In this document: one piece after another, positions 32,641 through 38,430 of the stretch | Numbering within the stretch: the first letter of the stretch is position 1 | Layout of the letters: every line of letters starts with the position of its first letter | Assembly: GCA_001970855.1 (NCBI GenBank) | Contig: LSSN01000072.1 | Coordinates: 1-38,430 of the forward strand | Length of the DNA stretch: 38,430 nt | Direction: 5' to 3' | Origin: Smittium culicis | Lineage: Eukaryota > Kickxellomycota > Harpellomycetes > Harpellales > Legeriomycetaceae | The notes under the pieces: model-generated | Database searches by the model: none | What the model was told of the DNA's origin: nothing | What the model saw: only the letters and a program-made list of their open reading frames with translations | Translations under genes and position numbers: made by a program

Positions 32641-35600
32641 GCCAAAAACCAACAATAACTGAGTACTGAGAATCTTCGGTGCCAAGGTCAATCGTTCGAT
32701 GTGGCTCTTGAAAACTTTAAAAGTTCAAGCAACCCCAGCTTTGTTCTGGTAACGCCCACCAAATTATTGTACCAATAAAATTCCGAGTTTAAAATAAAAA
32801 ATAAAAGCCCACCAAATTATTGGGCTGGCAACAACAAAAATTGTGGATGGCATTTAAGCTGCCCGGACTGCTAATGCTTGAAAGTATAAGTAAATAACCA
32901 GCCCCCTTGAACCGATACCCTGTGGGTATGTTGCATCTAGAGCGGTGGAGAGGAATTAGGTATAATTTTTTTAAAATACTTTATTATAATGTTTTAGTCA
33001 TTTTTATGTTTTAAATAAATTTCTCATAAAAAAAAAAAAACTGAAATTCGTTCGGTATATATGATAAATTCCACATATAGCTGGCCCTATAAATGATGTA
33101 ATTGAAATAAAAACCCAGATTGTCATGACTTGATTAGAAATCATTACAATTAGCACAAGCTAGCGTCACAGTTTGATACTGCGATCAAGTACTAACATCA
33201 AGTCCAAACGGTTAAATCTTTAAATTAAAATGGCTTAATAAAACATCAAACATAAACTACAAGCCTCCAAAGATAATATATCTATCGCGGATACTGAGAA
33301 ACATACACTTGACCTCACCTATATAGACCTATATCTAAAAGAAATTTTATTATACTTTTTCAACATCACAGATCATTCTTAATCCAATGCTAAAACATCT
33401 GATCACGAGCTCGATGGAAGTTACCAAGACCTTCTTAGGTTTGATCTAAACCACGCGCAAAAGTGGGAAAATTCCATAACATCATCGATTAGAGTGTGCT
33501 CTAGAAACAAAAAAAAAATTTCTAGCATACTCCATAATCTAAAGTAGAAAATCGTTTTTTTTATCCATTCGCTTAGCTGCTGATGATTATATCATAAGCT
33601 AGAGGATAAATCAGAATGTATATACAGATTCTGTCCAGGAGAAGGAGCAATAATTACATGTTAATATTAATCAGCAATAAAAACTCTTCAGATCCAGATT
33701 TGAAAATATAGGTATCGGCCAGTCAGTATTAAATAATTGAAGATAATGAATCCAAAATCGATTCATCAATACCCGCAGAAGCACAAATTACAGCGATAAT
33801 TGCTACGATTATACAACCAACGAACTAGAAAATCAATTTAAAAGCCACAGCGGCTTTACAGTTGGTGAAGCAAAAAGCAATAATCGCTCCGAAACTGTAA
33901 AATCGAGAAGATACAGCATTGAGTCAAAGGAATATGTTTCTTTATCGCCCGCATTAGTGATGCATGCACATTTCTAACTGATCATAAAATTCGAAATAGA
34001 AACATAAAATATTACAGATTTAAATCTATTATTTATGTATAAATAACTTCCAGCCTGTAAATCTCACAATTATCCGAGGGGTGTTTGGAAATATAATAAT
34101 AGCCCAAAATGTAAGAGCGAAAATGACAAAAATTAACTGCTATAAAGAATTTACAAAAAGGTTGAATATTCGGGAAATCCAGAAAATTACACATGTTAAT
34201 GCTTCCGAGGCATTTACTCAGCAGATTCAAAAAATCTCGGATGTATCAACTTGAATATTTGCAAATAGTTGTAAACCAATAGCTAAAAAAACTATCACTT
34301 GAAAATCCCAGATCGAAAATCACTAGCGATATACTTCTCAACCTTCAATGACCAAAATAAGGTATTCTACATAATCACCCTTCTCCTTTAATACTAAATC
34401 CTTACAATATGTAATTATGTGGAAATAAAAATAGTTCTAGTGGGTCTAAAGTAGACCTTCACATCATTGGCACTCACTTTTACTACTGATTATTGATTAA
34501 AATAAATATATTTATAACGCCTCCTCCCCTCTGTGGGAATTTCAGACATGAAAAATGTCGAAAAAACTAATAAAGAATTCTCGCTGAGCGCAATTAAATT
34601 TATATTAGTATCAATAAGGCATATTTTATTAAAAAGCCATGAATCATGCTTCAATATATCTAAGGTATGGGCTGAAACTAAAAAATTAATGAATTAATTT
34701 ATGAGCCAATATGATATTCAAATTTTTTTGAAAATCTAAAATTAACGTTTTCTTGGATATATATCGTGAAAGAGAGATATTAGAATACTGATTCCAACTA
34801 TACCCGACAATTGAATAATTAATAAATGATAACAGCAATAGAAAGTCGATTCAATTGCTAAAAAACAGATATAAAAATAACTCACTAATTTTTATATCTT
34901 GTGAAATAAAAAAATTGCTGTCTCGTAGTTGCTCCTGAAGATATAGCTGCCCGTTATCGCTGATTTATCTAGAAAGAAATTTTTATATTATTAGTCGGAT
35001 TAACTTCATACCAATCCAGATTCAAGATTCGAGTAACTAAACGCTGAAAAATATATAAGATGTACATTGGAAATTTTATTCACCTATTGTGCTAAAATAT
35101 TAATTCTAAAGGCGTACTTGAATAAATCAGAAAAATACTATATATTCGGATTAGCAAATACTATTTTGTTTATACTAATACTACCAACCAGACTACCCCA
35201 AAATGACGCTATGTCCACGTGGATAAAATCATTCTTGTTAAATATAGATTCAACCAAAAATTAACATAAAACTTGAGGAAATTCTACGAAAAAGGTTTTC
35301 CTAACCATATAAAATCTAGAAATAATATTTTAATATCTGAAGGAAAGTCAAAAAGGTCTTTAAATAATTTTGAAAAAAATTGGGCATTATCCCAATATTT
35401 CTAACCTCAGTTGTTTTAGATGTGCAAAAATACCAATAATAAAATGCTGCCTGGTTCTAATGAACAGTCTATGTGTTTAAAAGATAAAAGAGAATACTTT
35501 GAAAATTTTCGGTGGATCAAACGTACTGATAACATTCGAATCATCATCGAACAATACTGATAAAAATTTCCTCCTGATTAAAAAACTTTTGAAATGATCA

Positions 35601-35830
35601 ATAGAAGAGAATTAAAATTAAGAAGGTCTTTTTAACTTATTTCATTTTATTTTTCTTTCAGAGCTAACTTACTTTTGGTTAGTATACAATATTTATCAAT
35701 TAAGAGAAATTCATCTTGAGAATCTTGTCACTAATTCTAAAGGAACTTTTGATACCTCAAACATTCACAACTGTTTTAAGCGGACACGAATAATGATTTA
35801 GGTGGGTTTATTTTCTCATATACGTTACTG
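32641..35830. other. broken open stretches, possible decayed coding region
   Basis: Plus-strand frames are repeatedly open, then stopped: 33242-33547 (one in-frame TAA at 33380), 33750-33977 (75 codons), 34024-34254 (76 codons, with RGVFGNIIIAQNVRAKMTK), 34518-34697 (59 codons) and 35270-35560 in one frame with stops. Another frame, 32640-32900, has three TAA codons and contains NCGWHLSCPDC, reminiscent of a zinc-binding motif. A CTTTCAG acceptor at 35660 precedes a 45-codon frame. No reverse transcriptase, integrase or transposase motif was found. Two stretches of about 75 codons are near what chance gives in this much AT-rich DNA, so decay of a gene or element is only a possibility. Confidence 0.25.
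32754..32822. repeat. 16-bp direct repeat, 53 bp apart
   Basis: GCCCACCAAATTATTG occurs at 32754-32769 and again at 32807-32822. The intervening sequence is unrelated AT-rich DNA. It lies in the patch of higher GC that contains the broken reading frames. Confidence 0.9.
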
Positions 35831-37950
35831 TGACCTTAAATTAAAAAACGCGATCACTAAGAATAACCTAGTTAATAAATTTGTATTAATAATTCAAATA
35901 TAATAAACTAACTTTTAGATCTAATAACAACTCGATTAGATTACATTAATAATATTTATCTTTTTTAATTCATATTGGTACCTTAAAATTATATTAACTT
36001 TTCTATTTAATCGCCATAAAAAAAATCTTTTATAATAAATGTATCTTTAAGCTTACTTGAGCTATTAAATTTACGATTTAAAAAATCATTGTATTATTTC
36101 TCCATAAGATTATGGATAACAATCATAGCGTAATTTTGGCATGAAATAAGTTCGTTTAACATATTATTTATCTTTTTCTTACTATTCTACATACTAAATT
36201 ATTTTGGTATTAATTTTGAGAATATAATAACTGAGAAATAGATTATTTGAAGCTTTATTAAAGGGCTCATAAATCTCTTTTATTTTAATTATCCTACTTA
36301 CCCATAAAAAGTATACTTACATGAATTTAAAATGAATTAAATTGAGTTTTATAACGAATAATAGTAAAATAATTCATTATTTTTACGCTTTGTTGCTTTA
36401 ACCAAAAAAAATTCGAAAATTAAACTTTTTAATTATAATTTTAAAATTTTCTTTTCCTAGAAAGAATTAAAATTTAAAAAAAATGAACTCCTGGTTTGTA
36501 ATATTATAATTTATCATTTAACTTGCACTATAAAATATGTAGAAAAATTAAAATATAACGAAAGCGTATATAAAGCTAGTTTTTTAATAAAAAAATTTTT
36601 ATGAAAAAATTCAATTACATATACTTTTTTTTCGCTGATTAGTAAACTAGTCATTTTATATTTTAAAATCCATCTTTATCTATTTATAAAACATAATTAT
36701 ACAATTTTTTTAATAAAAAAAATCTGAAATTTCACTTTTAAATATAAAAAATTTTAAAAATTAGACATAAGCTCTAATAGAGTATTTATTGATTAATGAG
36801 CTTTGTTGAAATTTTATAAATTTTCTAATGATATTCTATCAAAATATTCTTGGTCTAAAATGGAGTTAAATAAACGCTAAAATTCTCCTACTAATAATGT
36901 TTCATAAATAAGAATGATAATGAGCCGATTTATAGATAATTAAAATATTAATTATTATATAAGTATTATGGATTTTGAATGAGACAAAAAATATTTATAA
37001 AAAATATTTCAGAATTTTAATCATATTATTAGTGTGTACAAGTATAAGAAGGAAAATAAATATGATGATATGATGTAAGCCTATATCTATACACTTCATT
37101 GTTAAAGGATATAATGTAACTCAGAGAAGGAATATATAAGAAAATATAATTACACCTTAATTTAGAAATTGAAAAAATTTAAATGCTTATTATTATAATG
37201 CTACGAATAATAAAGATAATAATATCAAAAAATTAAAATAAAAAGTTTTTATAATAATATTATTATAAATCTTATATTAATTATATATATAGTTTATGTA
37301 GAAAGAATAAAGTAACATCTTACAGTTATAAAGTTAATCTGTTATCAAATAAAGAACTGAGTAATATATATTAATATATAAAAATTTTATAGAATAAATT
37401 TATTTTTTTATGAGCTAGCTATTATTTTCCCACTAGGCTTATTAATCATCTCATATAATCATATAAAAGTCATATTTTTACACAAAATTTATTCGCCATT
37501 AATAAATATATTATCATTTTATTATTATATTATACCTAATTTTAAACATATCAATCAACTCTATAATAAGATAAAATTTATATTAGCTTGTTTCGAGAGT
37601 AATTTTTTTCATCTTATTTATTGATATAATATGTTATGAAATGAAAAAATACTGTAAAAATAGCTTTTAATTATTTTTGGATAGCACTATATATATTTTA
37701 TAATATTCCAAAAAAGAATTAAATAAAATAAAGTAAACTATAAATAAAACTCTATAATTTTATAATTGAAAGAGCTGTATTATATAAATAATTATTTTAT
37801 TAAATTAGATTCATTTAAAATAAATGTGAAAATCTTATTATAAAATCGGATTTTTTATATAGTCCATAACTGTTAATATTAGTGGCAACAGCACGATTTT
37901 GAGTGTTTGTTTATAATTTTACTTTTTGATATCTGTCGTAGATTAATTTA
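35831..37950. other. extremely AT-rich block, no genes
   Basis: About 2 kb in which sampled 60-nt lines hold only about 10-20 percent GC, lower than other spacers here. It is mostly irregular A/T strings without a clear tandem period. No reading frame, RNA or telomeric repeat is seen. Composition rises again abruptly at the start of the small gene at 37951. Confidence 0.7.
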
Positions 37951-38154
37951 ATGGCCGATTATAAAGAAAAAAATAAACTGGTGAAAAAGAAGGAAAATTC
38001 CAATATATATGTAGAAGTTTTAGCTACTGCGGCCAAATCCTTCGGTTCTTTTGAGCGTGTGCTCATAGGGCTCATGTTGATATTGGATGTATTTTTATTT
38101 AGAGTTTGGTTTATCAATAAAGAGTTTAAAATGTTGTATAAAAGATTTATTTAG
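37951..38154 (+). CDS. small single-pass membrane protein, unknown
   Basis: 67 codons from an ATG (ATGGCCGATT) to TAG. The first 18 residues are very basic and acidic (MADYKEKNKLVKKKEN). An amphipathic stretch follows (VEVLATAAKSFGSF), then one hydrophobic segment (about residues 38-54, VLIGLMLILDVFLF) and a basic tail. The jump in GC and the use of GCC, GCG and CGT codons, after 2 kb of near-pure A/T, support real coding. It may also be the first exon of a longer gene, because the window ends 276 nt later. No family is recognised. Confidence 0.4.
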   Translation: MADYKEKNKLVKKKENSNIYVEVLATAAKSFGSFERVLIGLMLILDVFLFRVWFINKEFKMLYKRFI

Positions 38155-38326
38155 TTGTTATTAAGTGATAATTTTATTAATAGTAAGTTGACCAAAAAAA
38201 GTAAAGCTATTAAATGAAATACTAAATTCTTCCGTTTAGCCTTATTTCCATTTTCCCTTTAACTTTTTCTATTTTTCGATGATGTTTCGTTGTCGGTTTG
38301 TGGCGGTTTTTATACTTGTCTGGTAT

Positions 38327-38427
38327 CATGTCAAGTTTTGTGACATGAATTTTGTTATACTTTTTATCAATTTAATTAATTAAAATAGTCATTAGTGTGT
38401 CATTAAACTGTCAAATTTTGGTTGACA
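38327..38427. repeat. two short palindromic TGTCA/TGACA pairs
   Basis: CATGTCA and TGACATG (38327-38333, 38341-38347) form a perfect 7-bp inverted repeat with a 7-nt spacer. TGTCAA and TTGACA (38409-38414, 38422-38427) form a second with a similar spacer. A fifth TGTCA lies at 38398. The motif matches the core recognised by TALE homeodomain proteins, but no function is shown. Confidence 0.5.
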
Positions 38428-38430
38428 TCA

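Noticed and set aside
32880..32960. Patch of higher GC resembling a tRNA or small RNA
   Set aside because: No acceptor stem, T-loop with matching arms, or known snRNA, SRP or RNase P signature could be fitted on either strand.
35831..37950. Insertion of mitochondrial DNA (because of the AT content)
   Set aside because: No mitochondrial gene, rRNA or tRNA fragment can be recognised in it.
1..38430. CRISPR array, prokaryotic operon, integrated virus or intact transposon
   Set aside because: No regularly spaced repeats, no capsid, polymerase, integrase or transposase motifs, and all firm genes are intron-bearing or typical eukaryotic single-exon genes.

Overview
The window is nuclear DNA of a eukaryote, most likely an early-diverging fungus. 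It is very AT-rich. Introns are short (40-197 nt) with GT-AG ends. The recognisable genes are CTF18, MTG2 (Obg type), MEF2/EF-G2, tubulin cofactor C and a P5-type ATPase. The set of genes, the serine/asparagine-rich proteins and the AT bias would suit a Zoopagomycota-type fungus (for example Harpellales), but I cannot fix the lineage from sequence alone. Several genes open with TTG when read as one frame. The true ATG lies a few codons inside, or in a separate upstream exon.

Layout, left to right. 101-197 (-): first exon of a small zinc-knuckle protein that runs off the left edge. 975-5936 (+): CTF18, the large subunit of the alternative clamp loader, in 13 exons (1308 aa). 8306-10687 (+): intronless C2H2 transcription factor. 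11028-11843 (-): secreted-looking protein with a pentapeptide repeat. 14700-16317 (+): MTG2, mitochondrial Obg GTPase. 17952-21106 (+): MEF2-like mitochondrial EF-G2. 21872-24419 (-): tubulin-folding cofactor C (TBCC), crossed by a 150-N gap. 27047-31967 (+): P5-type ATPase with a signal peptide and a Cys-rich luminal domain. 37951-38154 (+): small membrane protein of unknown function. The spaces between genes are long (0.3-6 kb), AT-rich and mostly empty. A few exon-like open stretches lie in them and are reported with low confidence.

Functional links. MTG2 and the EF-G2 both serve mitochondrial ribosomes and lie 1.6 kb apart on the same strand. CTF18 (sister-chromatid cohesion, DNA replication) and TBCC (tubulin folding) are core eukaryotic housekeeping genes. 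I see no operon-like or defence-island structure.

The most consequential observation concerns assembly. The 777 bases left of the gap and the 776 bases right of it are the same sequence (8 substitutions and 1 indel by eye), and they end exactly at the gap. The apparent partial duplication of TBCC is therefore best read as two contig ends, probably two alleles, that should have been merged. I did not find a convincing new biological system. The best biological leads are the architecture of the P5 ATPase and a tandem duplication of a splice acceptor in TBCC.
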